From positions 349,661,234-349,725,233 of the forward strand of contig NC_064622.1 in assembly GCF_023898315.1 (NCBI RefSeq): a stretch of DNA of 64,000 bases, written 5' to 3'. Numbering within the stretch: the first letter of the stretch is position 1; the number at the start of each line of letters is the position of its first letter. Made by a program: the position numbers and the translations under genes. The notes under the pieces were generated by a model. The model was given only the letters and a program-made list of their open reading frames with translations, had not been told where the DNA came from and did no database searches. This document shows positions 1-11,745 of this stretch, one piece after another. Source of the stretch: Schistocerca nitens. Taxonomy: Eukaryota; Arthropoda; Insecta; Orthoptera; Acrididae.

Positions 1-1720
1 TTATTAAACTGATTGTTCGGTAATTCTCACATCTGTCAACACCCGCTTTCTTTGGGATTGGAATTATTATATTCTTCTTGAAGTCTGAGGGTATTTCGCC
101 TGTTTCATACATCTTGCTCACCAGATGGTAGAGTTTTGTCAGGACTGGCTCTCCCAAGGCTGTCAGTAGTTCTAATGGAATGTTGTCTACTCCCGGGGCC
201 TTGTTTCTGCTCAGGTCTTTCAGTGCTCTGTCAAACTCTTCACGCAGTATCATATCTCCCATTTCATCTTCATCTACATTCTCTTCCATTTCTATAATAT
301 TGTCCTCAAGTACATCGCCCTTGTATAGACCCTCTATATACTCCTTCCACCTTTCTGCCTTCCCTTCTTTGCTTAGAACTGGGTTGCCATCTGAGCTCTT
401 GATATTCATACAAGTGGTTCTCTTCTCTCCAAAGGTCTCTTTAATTTTCCTGTAGGCAGTATCTATCTTACCCCTAGTAAGATAAGCCTCTACATCCTTA
501 CATTTGTCCTCTAGCCATCCCTGCTTAGCCATTTTGCACTTCCTGTCGATCTCATTTTTGAGACGTTTGTATTCCTTTTTGCCTGCTTCATTTACTGCAT
601 TTTTATATTTTCTCCTTTCATCAATTAAATTCAATATTTCATCTGTTACCCAAGGATTTCTACTAGCCCTCGTCTTTTTACCTACTTGATCCTCTGCTGC
701 CTTCACTACTTCATCCCTCAAAGCTACCCATTCTTCTTCTACTGTATTTCTTTCCCCCATTCCTGTCAATTGTTCCCTTATGCTCTTCCTGAAACTCTGT
801 ACAACCTCTGGTTCTTTCAGTTTATCCAGGTCCCATCTCCTTAAATTCCCACCTTTTTGCAGTTTCTTCAGTTTTAATCTACAGGTCATAACCAATAGAT
901 TGTGGTCAGAGTCCACATCTGCCCCTGGAAATGTCTTACAATTTAAAACCTGGTTCCTAAATCTCTGTCTTACCATTATATAATCAATCTGATACCTTTT
1001 AGTATCTCCAGGGTTCTTCCATGTATACAACCTTCTATCATGATTCTTAAACCAAGTGTTAGCTATGATTAAATTGTGCTCTGTGCAAAATTCTACCAGG
1101 CGGCTTCCTCTTTCATTTCTTAGCCCCAATCCATATTCACCTACTACGATTCCTTCTCTCCCTTTTCCTACACTCGAATTCCAGTCACCCATAACTATTA
1201 AATTTTCGTCTCCCTTCACAATCTGAATAATTTCTTTTATTTCATCATACATTTCTTCAATTTCTTCGTCATCTGCAGAGCTAGTTGGCATATAAACTTG
1301 TACTACTGTAGTAGGTGTGGGCTTCGTATCTATCTTGGCCACAATAATGCGTTCACTAAGCTGTTTGTAGTAGCTTACCCGCGTTCCTATTTTCCTATTC
1401 ATTATTAAACCTACTCCTGCATTACCCCTATTTGACTTTGTGTTTATAACCCTGTAGTCACCTGACCAGAAGTCTTGTTCCTCCTGCCACCGAACTTCAC
1501 TAATTCCCACTATATCTAACTTTAACCTATCTATTTCCCTTTTCAAATTTTCTAACCTACCTGCCCGATTAAGGGACCTGACATTCCACGCTCCGATCCG
1601 TAGAACGCCAGTTTTCTTTCTCCTGATAATGACATCCTCTTGAGTAGTCCCCGCCCGGAGATCCGAATGGGGGACTATTTTACCTCCGGAATATTTTACC
1701 CAAGAGGACGCCATCATCAT
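1..1720 (-). CDS. RTE LINE ORF: APE-type endonuclease plus start of reverse transcriptase (partial, open at window edge)
   Basis: Translating the minus strand from a run of three ATGs at 1720 gives 573 codons with no stop before the window edge. An in-frame TAA lies directly upstream of the first ATG, supporting this start. The endonuclease motifs are present in order: WNVRSL (residues 45-50), SEVRW (74-78), GDWN (178-181), IDYI (245-248) and SDHNL (271-275), the catalytic and structural residues of APE-type nucleases. A linker rich in charged residues follows, then the reverse-transcriptase entry motifs KAPGVDNI (507-514) and IPIPKK (553-558). The YxDD-type catalytic region is off the window. 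The product would nick target DNA and prime reverse transcription in the nucleus. Activity cannot be judged without the missing half. Confidence 0.9.
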   Translation of the reverse strand, partial: MMMASSWVKYSGGKIVPHSDLRAGTTQEDVIIRRKKTGVLRIGAWNVRSLNRAGRLENLKREIDRLKLDIVGISEVRWQEEQDFWSGDYRVINTKSNRGNAGVGLIMNRKIGTRVSYYKQLSERIIVAKIDTKPTPTTVVQVYMPTSSADDEEIEEMYDEIKEIIQIVKGDENLIVMGDWNSSVGKGREGIVVGEYGLGLRNERGSRLVEFCTEHNLIIANTWFKNHDRRLYTWKNPGDTKRYQIDYIMVRQRFRNQVLNCKTFPGADVDSDHNLLVMTCRLKLKKLQKGGNLRRWDLDKLKEPEVVQSFRKSIREQLTGMGERNTVEEEWVALRDEVVKAAEDQVGKKTRASRNPWVTDEILNLIDERRKYKNAVNEAGKKEYKRLKNEIDRKCKMAKQGWLEDKCKDVEAYLTRGKIDTAYRKIKETFGEKRTTCMNIKSSDGNPVLSKEGKAERWKEYIEGLYKGDVLEDNIIEMEENVDEDEMGDMILREEFDRALKDLSRNKAPGVDNIPLELLTALGEPVLTKLYHLVSKMYETGEIPSDFKKNIIIPIPKKAGVDRCENYRTISLI

Positions 1721-2037
1721 TTAATCATACAGTAAAGCTGCATGCCCTCGGGAAAAATTACGGCCGTAGTTTCCCCTTGCTTTCAGCCGTTCGCAGTACC
1801 AGCACAGCAAGGCCGTTTTGGTTATTGTTACAAGGCCAGATCAGTCAATCATCCAGACTGTTGCCCTTGCAACTACTGAAAAGGTTGCTGCCCCTCTTCA
1901 GGAACCACACGTTTGTCTGGCCTCTCAACAGATACCCCTCCGTTGTGGTTGTACCTACGCTACAGCTATCTGTATCGATGAGGCACGCAAGCCTCCCCAC
2001 CAATGGCAAGGTCCATGGTTCATGGGGGGGGGGGGGT
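1..2037 (-). mobile_element. RTE-type LINE, copy A, 5' part (cut by window edge)
   Basis: Minus-strand non-LTR retrotransposon. A 5' leader at about 1721-2037 begins with a C run (a G run at 2023-2036 on the plus strand) followed by a segment nearly identical to 25040-25440. It leads into the long frame described separately. The 3' half lies outside the window. The near-identity to the 25.0-27.8 kb copy over leader and ORF, in opposite orientation, defines the family. Family assignment (RTE, APE endonuclease plus reverse transcriptase) comes from protein motifs. Confidence 0.9.
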
Positions 2038-2385
2038 ATTCTGAATAAAAAAGCAAAAATTCTTACCTCAATAAAAACTGCAACTATATCTGCTCTTATT
2101 TATCGACACAGCTTCGTGCAATGCTGGCGTATATATATTTTTTTTTGATTCTTGGAAGGAATGCATAGGAAATATTCTTTAAATTGAAATGAATGTTTTT
2201 CTTTAAAAAAAGGTTACTTTATATTGTAAAAATTATTATTGGGGCTTTTTCTTCTGAACAAATTAAATTACAATTAACATACATTATTAATTATGCACAA
2301 GGCTGCTTCTTTACCTTCTACAACAATACTCATCCTCCAGAGTCCTGACCAGAGTCGCGACCAGAGCACACAGCCGACGCATGCC

Positions 2386-2490
2386 GACTCCCGCAGACTA
2401 CTACTGTCCACTCGCTACTAAAGCCGACCGACTACTACTGTATCCGACTGACTACTACTGCAGACCAGCGCAGACTCGCGACAAGCAACA
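2386..2490. repeat. Short imperfect tandem repeat
   Basis: The motif CGACTACTACTGT recurs about three times with variable spacers. It is a short degenerate tandem array without coding potential I can recognise. The flanks (2038-2385 and 2491-2550) show nothing further. Confidence 0.5.
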
Positions 2491-2549
2491 ACTAACAATA
2501 AACTACTCTCTGGTCAGAGATTCTGTCATGCCTCGCCCATCGCTGGCAA

Positions 2550-3795
2550 AGCATACACCTTACAATAGGAATAAGAGGTGTGACAAAGAAGTTGTTCAAA
2601 TTATACTTGGAAAAGAGAGTTCAATGAGGAGATATCACAAGTTTCAAACAATTCCCTTGTAAAACACCTGCCTGACCCACAACATGTGAATATAGGCGTC
2701 CCACAGGGAAGTGTATTAGGCCCAATATTGTTTCTTATATTCATTAACGACTTCCCACAAAGTATCAGACATGGAGAAAAAATACTTTTTGCTGATGACA
2801 GCAACATAGTAATAACAGTTGAAAATCCAATACAACTGTCAGAAAGAGCAAACGAGGCTCTCAATGATGTCCACAACTGGTCATTAAAAAATAAAGTAAA
2901 CCTAAAGGTGAAGAAAACTAACTATATTAACTTCCAATTGAACAAAAAACACAATGCCACAAGAATAAAAGTTAATAATAATGAAACAGAATGTGTAACA
3001 AGTACCAAATTCTTAGGGCTGAATGTAGATAGCCAACTGAAATGGACAAACCATGTCAACATTTTGGCAAAGAAATTATCCACAGCATGCTATGGTCTTC
3101 GAATCCTTGCACTGGTATGCAATAATACCTGTCTTAAAATAACATATTACTGATATCTACACTCAATCCTCAGCTATGGGATCAAGTTTGGGGAACAAGT
3201 GCCAGTAACATACAAACTGTGTTCAAAGTACAAAAAAGAGCCATAAGGATAATAACAAACAGCTACAACAGGGCCCACTGTCTAGAATTATTTAGAAAGT
3301 TAGGCATTCTAACTGTTCCTTGTGAGTATACCTTTCAGAACATAATGTTCATTAAGAAAAATCTCAACATGTGCGACACAAACAGCCTAATACATGACCA
3401 TGAAACAAGATCTTTTCACCACCTCCATCTAGATAGAAAGAACAAGGCAAAGACGCAAAAAGTATGTTTTGCAATGGGATAAAACTGTATAACAAATTAC
3501 CACACGAAATTAAAGAAATAAATGAGCCCCTCAGTTTCAGACAAAAGCTTAAAAACTTCTTAGTAAGTAAAAGTTGTTATACTCTAAAAGAATATTTAAC
3601 ATAGATGTAGATTATTAGCAACATATGACATTATCACCAAAATATGATGTAATTATAAATGTGTGTATGACTAGTTATAAAAACTACACAAAATATGAGA
3701 AATCTGTTTTATTGTAAATGTAAATGTGTGCTCATGTATTATAAACTGACGACATCCATACAATATATATTGCTCCACGGATGAATAAATAAATA
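2550..3795 (+). pseudogene. 5'-truncated Jockey/CR1-like LINE reverse transcriptase with 3' tail
   Basis: The frame from about 2610 reads into the RT core: GVPQGSVLGP at about 2694, then LFADDSN, the catalytic Asp pair, at about 2788. It continues through an LKVKKTNY and TKFLGL block typical of LINE RT thumb regions. A stop at about 3151 and frame changes near 3150-3220 and 3480 break it. The C-terminal frames (3219-3482, then to about 3602) complete the usual tail. The 3' end is an A/T-rich tract ending in repeated AATAAATAAATAA at about 3781-3794, as expected for a LINE tail. The ORF1 and endonuclease parts are missing, so this is a dead 5'-truncated insertion. Clade is uncertain. Confidence 0.85.
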
Positions 3796-4479
3796 AACGC
3801 ATGTCTGAATGAACAGGCACTGTGGCAACTACAACCATTAAGAAATACATGAAGTGTTTTCGCAAATGCGAGTACGAACAACCATCAGTTTTAAAAGGGA
3901 ATGACAACAGTAAAAATTTGTACTGGACGAGTACAGAAACCCGTATATCCTGCTTTATGTGGACGATCCCTTAATCACTTTGGCTATCCATGCACAACTC
4001 GTGGCCAAACCCCCATGTCGTTGATCCTCCGTCACAACGTGTAATCGTCAGTGATTTCTATACAACCTGGATGTAGAAGTCTGGTCTTTGAGTATAGAAC
4101 TCCGGTGTCTCTGTAGATTCACTTACTTTGCGTCATCTGCCATGAAGTAGTTGGGCAAACAAATTTTCATCGGTCTGTATGTGACAAATAATTGCAGACT
4201 GATTTCTTGTTTTGAACTTTATGTCAACATCTGATGTAATAGGCTTATGTGGGAGCAGAATCTAAAAGTATTTTCTTTTCGTGTTCTAGTGACATTTCAT
4301 AGCAGCCATAGTTTGGCAAGAAACGAAGTATGAACAGGTATGGCTGGCACAATCAGACAGTTGGTTCTACATCCAAGTAGTATAGAGGTAATCATACACA
4401 CATTATGTTATTCTCATACGGGGGAGGATATTTTAATTAAAAATCGCTGGCTGGGATCGGCATGTAAATGCAATATAGT
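3796..4479. other. Spacer with no recognised gene
   Basis: About 680 bp of mixed-composition DNA between a LINE tail and a transposase remnant. I see no long frame, repeat pair or RNA gene in it. Confidence 0.4.
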
Positions 4480-5640
4480 GTGTATGGTGTTAAGAGGAAC
4501 AATGCATTGTTTCTTCAGAAATGCATGCACATCCCACTTCTTGTTTAAACTGGGCCCAGCTCAGTTCAGTAGGTTATACTGAAAATGACATGGCGTCAGG
4601 GGTACCACTCAGTGTTCCGTTTGTCAATTGTTCTAATTCGTCTGTCTTTTTTGCACCTAGAATTTCTTCTTCAGGTTAAACTTCAGCTTTCCTCTCATTG
4701 AGTGAAAATGAGACTTTCTGTTCAGCCACTCCATTGTGTCTGTCTTGCGCCAGTTTGAAAGTAGCAGATTTTCGATTTGAATGGAATAACAGCTGGCATT
4801 ATCCATTATGATAACTGAGTATTTTTTCAGCGCAGACAACAGTCGAATAAACCAGTTCTTAAAAACTTTTGCCACCAAGCAAAACAAGTTTGGCCTCTGG
4901 TATGAAACCTGCTTCCAATGAACTAGCATGGGCTACCTTTAGTCAGCCACTTCTACCAGTATGAACTTTCAAACCATCGTTTTCTTTGGGGTCATGTCAC
5001 ATGTATTTATAGCTACGTTTTTTGAATACTAAGTTTCATCTACGAATACTTCAGATCTAGGTCCTCAGCATGCAATAAGTGCATTTTATGCACAAAAATT
5101 AGTCTTGCTGCTGCAATGTCTCTGCATTCCATTAAAAACTGTCGTCCATCATTACACTTTCTGAATCGAAATCCAAGTGAACAGAGAAGATGAAGAACAG
5201 AGGTCTCTGAGCCAGAATAATTAAGTTTTTCACGGCGATCACCATGTATTTTTCTAGCTGTAAGATATTCTCCTTTGTCGTAGAAACCAACGTCAGTTCT
5301 ATGCACGAGTTCTTTGGTAAAACCATCAAATTCTGCAGAGTTTTGTTCTCGTTTTTATCCCTATCTTGCAGAATTAAAATATGTATTCAATCTGTCGATC
5401 CTGCTGATGTTATTGTTGTATTAATATGGCTTGCAGTCGACCCGAAAACACCACAACCTTTTTCTGTCAGTTTATGAATATGGTCGACACAACAATTTCA
5501 GTTTCTTTCCAAATGTCTTCTCGTCCTTTATGCACACTGGCAGGTGTAACACTACACGTAGTCCCTTGTTCCTGTATTTGACTCACTATAAAAATTAAGT
5601 CACCGCATCTTTCAACAGAAGACTGAAACCATATATGATG
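4480..5640 (-). pseudogene. DDE-superfamily transposase (Tc1/mariner-related, DDE_3 type), decayed
   Basis: Read on the minus strand, short frames line up in the order of an insect DDE_3 transposase. At 5306-5040 is a winged-helix-like N-terminal block (GSETSVLHLLCSLGFRFRK). Next is VDET followed by a stop near 5035, the first catalytic Asp region. At 4800-4700 is IIMDNASCY, the second Asp, followed by NWRKTDTMEWLN. Near 4560 a scrambled PTELSWAQFKQEVG is the likely glutamate region. The frame changes several times and contains stops, so no protein can be made. I saw no terminal inverted repeats, so the element ends are unknown. The family call rests on motif order recalled from insect proteins, not on a search. 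Confidence 0.75.
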
Positions 5641-7432
5641 AGGGTACGAGACTTCCTAGATATGTTGTTGCCAAAGTTTGGAAATAAAAAAGTGCGTTGA
5701 GGGAAGTAAAATCTCATACTAATTTTTAATGTAAATGAGCAAGCTTTATTAGTAGAATTATATGCATTTTATGTCATACAGAATAATCGTTCAGAATATG
5801 AAGTTTTATTTATTATGTAAGAAGATTTATTAGGGATTAGTCCTGCTTCGTGTATTTTATTATTTGCTTGAGCTATTCCGCCAGGTCTCCATTCCATTTC
5901 AAGAGGGTTGAAAGGGAAAAGTAGTCAAAGGTGTCAAAGAGTCTTCTGCACCAACCATGCTGTCAAGGAACACCATAGACCAGAAGTTTACACCAATAAT
6001 GTACATACACACACACACACACACACACACATACATATATATTGAAGAAATGTTTGCTATTCATTGCCTGGAAGGTCTCCCATAACAAGATACTTATCAT
6101 CTAATATGAGTTATATTTAAAGGCACAATTAAAGCCTTAAAAGATCGGAATTATCAAGTCCTGGGCTTTGGTAAAAATTAAGTTATTCTACAGACAAGAA
6201 GAATATTAACAAGTTGGGGGTTACAGATAACTTAAAATATAAAGGAACCCTCGCACATGGTGATCCTGGTGTGAAACTGGCTGGAAGGCGATTAAGTAAT
6301 ATCGATTGGTATATCAAACCAAAAACTGGGCAGGAAGATTTAACGTCAATAAGGAAGAGCTGAGCATGAAAGGTAAATTGCTAATACAGTAAGCAATTAT
6401 TAACCAGGCAATACAGATATAGTCAAAATGTACGTTCTTCTTTCCAGAAGTAACGACTTTAACAAGGTAATAGGAGTTGGTAAAACGCAATACTAACCAA
6501 TAGTAAAGCTACTATTCAAGAGCCAATACAAACAACTATACGACGCTGAAACATCACCAATCAGTACAACCAAAAGCACAAAAAGTGGAATTCAACAAAT
6601 TTGAACAACATAACCGATTTTACCATACATTGGTTTTTACTATATATTGGAATTTCGGTTCATGTATGATCTTGTATACAACGTCACTATCGGAATCATA
6701 TGCCAAGCAACTAAGCAACCATGGAATTACGACTACATCTTCCAATATACGACCCATGACGGACGGAACTATGTGCATTTGCAGTGGCACGAATGTGTGC
6801 ATGTGAATCCAAAGCACTGCTTGGCGAATATTAGCTCCCTTTGAAGAGGGACGAAAGACCGACACGCAGCAGGTACGGCGAAAACTGGCCGATTGGCGCT
6901 CGGAAAGCAGCAAGCGACCATACCACAGTAACTGCGAGTCAGCGAGCAGATGCTCGGCAATCGCCATATGCCGCCGTAAGGGCATAGAAGGTTGGCAACC
7001 GTCCATCAGGTCGCAATTCACCGAACCACCCCGAGAGAGCACGCTGATATCAACAGTAGCAGACGACGCCAAACAGCAACCATCTTTGCAGTCGTCTACA
7101 AGTCGCATAACACCGCAACTCGACGTTTTCTGATTTTTATTCTTCTTCTTTTCAAAGTCCAGTAGTGTGGTCACATTAATATAAAGATTAATGTGAATTA
7201 CTAGTACAGTAATTTGGTTGAAATGACTTCAGTGAATACAGTTGCTTACAGTTAGGTAACTGTGACATTCCAACGTTATATTATTATGAGTACTGTATTA
7301 TTACATACAGTAAATAGAAAACCAGACCATTCCGGCGTATATACCTACACCCATTCCACAATTAAGTATAGTTCAGTATAGCTACATTAATATGTGAGAT
7401 TGTTATAAATTTGTTCTAGTTTGGAAATAATA
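5641..7432. other. Spacer with one microsatellite; possible remains of an LTR element upstream of gag
   Basis: AT-rich DNA without a recognisable protein. A minus-strand frame of 184 codons lies at 6620-7174 but resembles nothing I know. Its placement directly upstream of the gag remnant would fit LTR and leader sequence. I could not find a matching second LTR. Confidence 0.35.
6003..6045. repeat. (CA)n-(TA)n microsatellite
   Basis: A CA dinucleotide run grades into CATATATAT. Confidence 0.9.
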
Positions 7433-8690
7433 CGATGACACACATAGAAAACAGCGTGACCACGGTAGAATTAATGCAGTCTGTTTTACAACATTTGGCT
7501 CACTTAAATACTACAGTTTGTATATAGTTGACAAGTTCACACAAGTAGAAAAAATATTGACACAAATTGACAACAGACTCACGAATTTAGAAACACAGTC
7601 TGATGCTTTTTCTAACCAACTTAACAGTAGGATAGGTACGCTGGAAATAAGATTGAACGTGGGTTCGATAATTTTTCCGAAATAGATAGGCACTTACAAA
7701 CAGATGAAGCTAGATAAGATGGTACCTTAGAGCATGTACATACTATTAAAGCAGAAAATGTCAAATTAGCAAGGTGAATTGAGATATTAGATAAAAAAAC
7801 CTGATGAATACTAAAACAATGTTACATATTTACACTAACAAAAATATTTATGTTTTGTAGGTAATAAGTGACGAATTTGAACTAAGGATACAAAAACTTG
7901 AATTTAGTAAGGATACAAGTAGTACAAAGTTGGTAGACAATAAATCTACCTCTACAAAGAGTATATCTGCAGTGTCAGAAATACCAACAGTTCACAACAG
8001 TCATCTTTTAAGTTGAAACACAAATGCAGTGATACATAATACCTCTGAGCTAATAATGGGCTTAGAGGAGACAACGGAAACAAGTAGTAGACTTTTTATT
8101 AAAGAACAGAACAGTAACTAATAATTGCGATGACTTCTCCGCAATGCTAAGCAAAGGATTAAATAAAAAATTACCCAAGTTTGCACTTTCATGCAATATT
8201 TACCCCATTTTATTTTTAAAGTCATTTAAGGGCATGTTACCCACTTCCTGGTCAGATTTTAATAAGATACGTTTTTTGATAAATCATTTGATGGGTGATG
8301 CTACATAGTGAGTATGTTAAAGCTAGAAGAATTCACAACTTACAATGATTTCGAAACAGCATTTAAGTCTAAGTATTGGAGTGAGGGAGCTGAAAAGAAA
8401 TTGAGATTAAGGCTTTTAGGATCGAAACCAGTAGTTCATAGAACAGGTATAGAGATTTTGTGGAACATCATTTTAACAAAGCAAAATATCTAGAATATCT
8501 CATAACAGAGGAACATTTATTAGAAGTTGTCATTAGCCAATTATCTGCACTTTGTAAGGGACAAATTGTCAGGGAAAGACTAGGGAGAAGTGAACAACTT
8601 ATTGGAATATCTAGAACAAGATGACACATGGAAAGGCAATCAGAAAGATGGCACACAGACAGCCATACTAATAATAATAATCACCCTCAA
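7433..8690 (+). pseudogene. LTR-retrotransposon gag-like remnant
   Basis: Starting at an ATG at about 7433, interrupted frames encode a heptad-rich stretch (KILTQIDNRLTNLET) suggesting a coiled coil. Further on are LKSFKGMLPTSW (about 8215) and TYNDFETAFKSKYW (about 8340), which match the capsid-like fold of insect retrotransposon gag in which a WSD.. NKIRFLINHLMGDA block precedes an FE.AFxxKYW motif. The last part (KAKYLEYLITEEHLL, about 8477 onward) fits the gag C-terminus. Stops and frame changes make it non-functional. It ends where a mariner copy begins at about 8690, and no pol follows on the other side. Assignment is by motif recall. Confidence 0.6.
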
Positions 8691-9665
8691 AATGCAGGTC
8701 TGTGATTTTTGCAACTGTTGTACAGGCAGTGGGGCCTTGCATTGTCATGTTGCAAAAGGACACCTGCTGACAGCAATCCACGTCGCTTTGATTTGATTGT
8801 AGGCCGCAGATGATTTTGTAGGAGATCTGTATATGATGCACTGGTGACAGTGACAGGCATGTAATGCTCCAAAATGACGCCTTTTTCGTCCCAAAAGAGA
8901 GTCAGCATAACCTTCCCTGCTGATGGTTCTGTTCGAAACTTCTTTGGTTTTGGTGATGAGGAATGGCGCCATTCCTCGCTGGCTCTCTTCGTTTCCGGTT
9001 GGTGGAAGTGAACCCAGGTTTCGTCCCCAGTAACGATTCTTGCAAGGAAGCCATCACCTTCTAGTTCAAAGCACCAAAGAAGTTCTTGACAAGCATCAAC
9101 GCGTCGTTCTCTCATTTCAGGAGTCATCTGCCGTGGCACCCATCTTGCAGACACTTCGTGAAACTGGAGCACATCATGCACAATGTGGTATGCTGACCCA
9201 TGATTAATCTGTAAACATGCTGCAATGTCATTCAGTGTCACTAGGCGGTTTTCCGTCACTTTGGCCTCAACTGCTGCAATGTTCTGTGGAATCACAACTC
9301 GTTGTGTTTGAACTGAGCGAGGAGCATCTTCCACTGAAGTCACACCATTTGCGACTTCCTACTCCATTCGTAGTCTTGCTGCTCTGACAAACATGCATCA
9401 CCTTCATTCGTCGATGAATTTCAATAGGTTTCACACCTTCACTACGCAAAAACCGAATAACAGAACGCTGTCCTCCTCTGGTGCAAGTCGCAAGTGGGTG
9501 GTATCTTTATACCGATACTGCGACGGTATGTGTGCATCTGCACTATGCTGCCACCTACAGCCTATTTTGCACGCTGTTTGTAGCACGCTTACCAACTTAC
9601 AGGATAACGGCACAAAATTTCGATTTGTTATTACAAATTTAAGGTTTTCATTTGAATCACCCTCG
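8690..9665 (-). pseudogene. mariner-type transposase, 3'-truncated
   Basis: Minus-strand mariner. The 5' terminal repeat begins CGAGGGTGATTCAAATG at 9665 and is followed by a TA dinucleotide, the mariner target. The N-terminal helix-turn-helix part (RSEGVKPIEIHRRMK) and the central frame at 9343-8687 are separated by a frameshift near 9350. The catalytic domain carries VTGDETWVHF (first Asp) and LQHDNARPH (second Asp), then stops matching, so the third Asp region (the SPDLAPSD equivalent) and the 3' inverted repeat are missing. The truncation point abuts the gag remnant. Dead copy. Confidence 0.9.
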
Positions 9666-9955
9666 TATATGTGACAACAAGGCTGTGAAGTAGTGCTTCG
9701 CACCAGGAAACTACAGGCAATGGATGTGACTTTGAGCTGACTACTTTCATGATGACCATTATAGTGTTTTATAATCGATACAGTCAGAGGCTTTAGTGAG
9801 ATTCATAAATATTTCCACTCATTCATTCCTATCATTAATTTGTTAATGATGTTCTAAATGTGATCCATGTTTGCATCTGCTGTATATTTAAATTTCTGGA
9901 ACCAAATTGACTTTTATATTAGTCTATAATTTACATGGTCCAGTCATATTAATAA
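9666..9955. other. Short spacer, nothing recognised
   Basis: About 290 bp of AT-rich sequence between a mariner and a Tc1 remnant without features I can support. Confidence 0.3.
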
Positions 9956-9959
9956 GACC

Positions 9960-10850
9960 GCTGTCTATGTCCGACAGCAATGTGCAGTAGCCATCCACAG
10001 ACGGCCATTGCAGTGGGAGGCAGAAAAAGTGGCGTCATTGTCATAACACAGAAATGGAACGATTTATCTGACGTCCAAAAGGGCATGATCATTGGCTTTC
10101 AGGCCTTGGGTGGAAGCATTTCCGAAACAGCAAACTTTGCAAACTATTTACATGGCAGCAGGGTTAAAGTGTGCTGTGCTTGCCAAAAGGGCGCTATCCA
10201 AAATTGGTGCTGAGGAAACTGTGGTGCACCACAGCCCATAGGTAACAGGGTTGAATGATGTTTGGGGAAGCTGTGTACAGGCAAGTAGATGTGCAACTGT
10301 TGAGCAACTGACCGCCGAAATCATCCAAGGGGCTATTAACAGCGTGTCCTCAATGACCATTCAGCAAATGTTGCGGGACCTCCATGGCAGGTGCTGGTTC
10401 ATGCACGAGTGGTGACTGCTGTTTATCGGTGAAAAAAATCTGGAATTTGTGCGTCAGTACAAAACTTGGACGACCACTGAGTGGCGGCAGGTGGCCTTTA
10501 CAGATGAGTGATGTTATATGCTCCATCGGGCAGGTGGCCATTGGCATGGAAGGTATGAAACGTCTGAAAACAATCACCCGACAACAATGGTCAAAAGGAT
10601 GTGAGCCAAAAGAGGGAGCATTACAGCCTGGGAATGTTTTCTTGGTATTTCTGGGTGATATAGTCATTCTGGAGCAACACAAGTATGCATCTTTCCTTGG
10701 TTTTCCTTCGCACAGTGGCATCTACCGACAGGACAGTGCATCGTGTCATAGGGCTTCTGGTGTATGTGTGTGGTCTGAAGAGCATCTGGATGAGTTTCCT
10801 GTACTGCTTCAGTTACACAGATGTTTACTTTGTGTGGGTCCCTCTCGTTC
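9960..10850 (+). pseudogene. Tc1-like transposase, decayed
   Basis: The first 70 codons (from about 9981) read AIAVGGRKSGVIVITQ, then DLSDVQKGMIIGFQ and SISETANFANY, the helix-turn-helix start of a Tc1 family widespread in arthropods. After a frameshift near 10200 come ATVEQLTAEI, VRQYKTWTTTEWRQVAFTDES (first catalytic Asp, broken by a stop soon after) and IYRQDSASCH with EEHLDEF (second Asp block) near 10720-10800. The glutamate region is absent or unrecognisable. Several frames are needed, so the gene is dead. No inverted repeats were found. Confidence 0.8.
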
Positions 10851-11089
10851 AGTTGAAGGGTTGCTATGTAAAGTATCCAAGTATGATTGTCTATAGAGGG
10901 TAATTTGGTATTTAATTTATTTTTATAGTATTTTACCATCCCCCGGTTTCCTTCTTTTTCGAAACAGATAATCTTATTACGACTTGTTAATAATGTGTAA
11001 CCTGTAATGATAGCATTTGTGTGACCTGAGGTTGTAATGAGTTATGCTTTTGCACTAGCTAAACTAACAAATGAAGAAGCAAACTGGTG

Positions 11090-11745
11090 TTTCCTTAAAT
11101 TTTCTCTATTTTCTCTGCCAGTACTACATGCTTAGGGTCCAAGACTGAGAAGCAATAATCAAGTATCTACCGAACAAGGGTTTAGTAAGCTCTTTCATTC
11201 GTGAGGATACTATGTTGCCTGAAAATTCTTCCACAGAATCTCGTTCCGCTATCTCCGTTGCATATGATTAGTTTTATTTGGTTCTTCCACGTTGAATTGC
11301 TCCATACGCATATTCCCAGATATTTAATATATTTGCAATAACTAGTCTTTCCTCTGATTTATTCGCAGTACATTACATTTTCTTACGGTGAGGGTCAGCT
11401 GCAATTTCTTGTACCTGGATGCAAGTCTGTATGCATTTTGCTACAATTTTCATGGTGTCGTATCACAGCTACATACGAGCAGTAGAATCTATGAATAACA
11501 TTTTGAAGATTATTAAGCTATCGACTGGGTGCAGTAATGTTCCCAATAAACTCTGTTACGGTATGCCTAAAGCTAGCTTTATGTCCGAAGATTTCTCTCC
11601 ATTCATAATGACATGTGTTCCATTATCTACAAATGCTTTAATACAGCCGCAATACTGGTCTTGTATTCTGTATGCTAGTATTTTGTTTATTAGGCAACAG
11701 TGAAGAACTGTACTGAACACCTACTGGAAATCAAGAAATGTGACT
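11090..11745 (-). pseudogene. Jockey-like LINE reverse-transcriptase fragment
   Basis: Minus-strand translation of 11700-11500 gives ..AYRIQDQYCGCIKAF, then NGEKSSDIKLALGIP, the region just before and at the GVPQGS motif of LINE RTs. Near 11330-11230 it gives IKYLGICVWSNSTWKNQIKL, the LGxxxDxxLxWxxHI-type block after the catalytic site. The catalytic FADD segment between them is not recognisable. The frame changes repeatedly. A dead fragment. Confidence 0.6.

Noticed and set aside
6620..7174. 184-codon minus-strand frame
   Set aside because: No recognisable motif, lies upstream of a gag remnant in LTR/leader-like sequence, and composition does not suggest selection. Kept as spacer.
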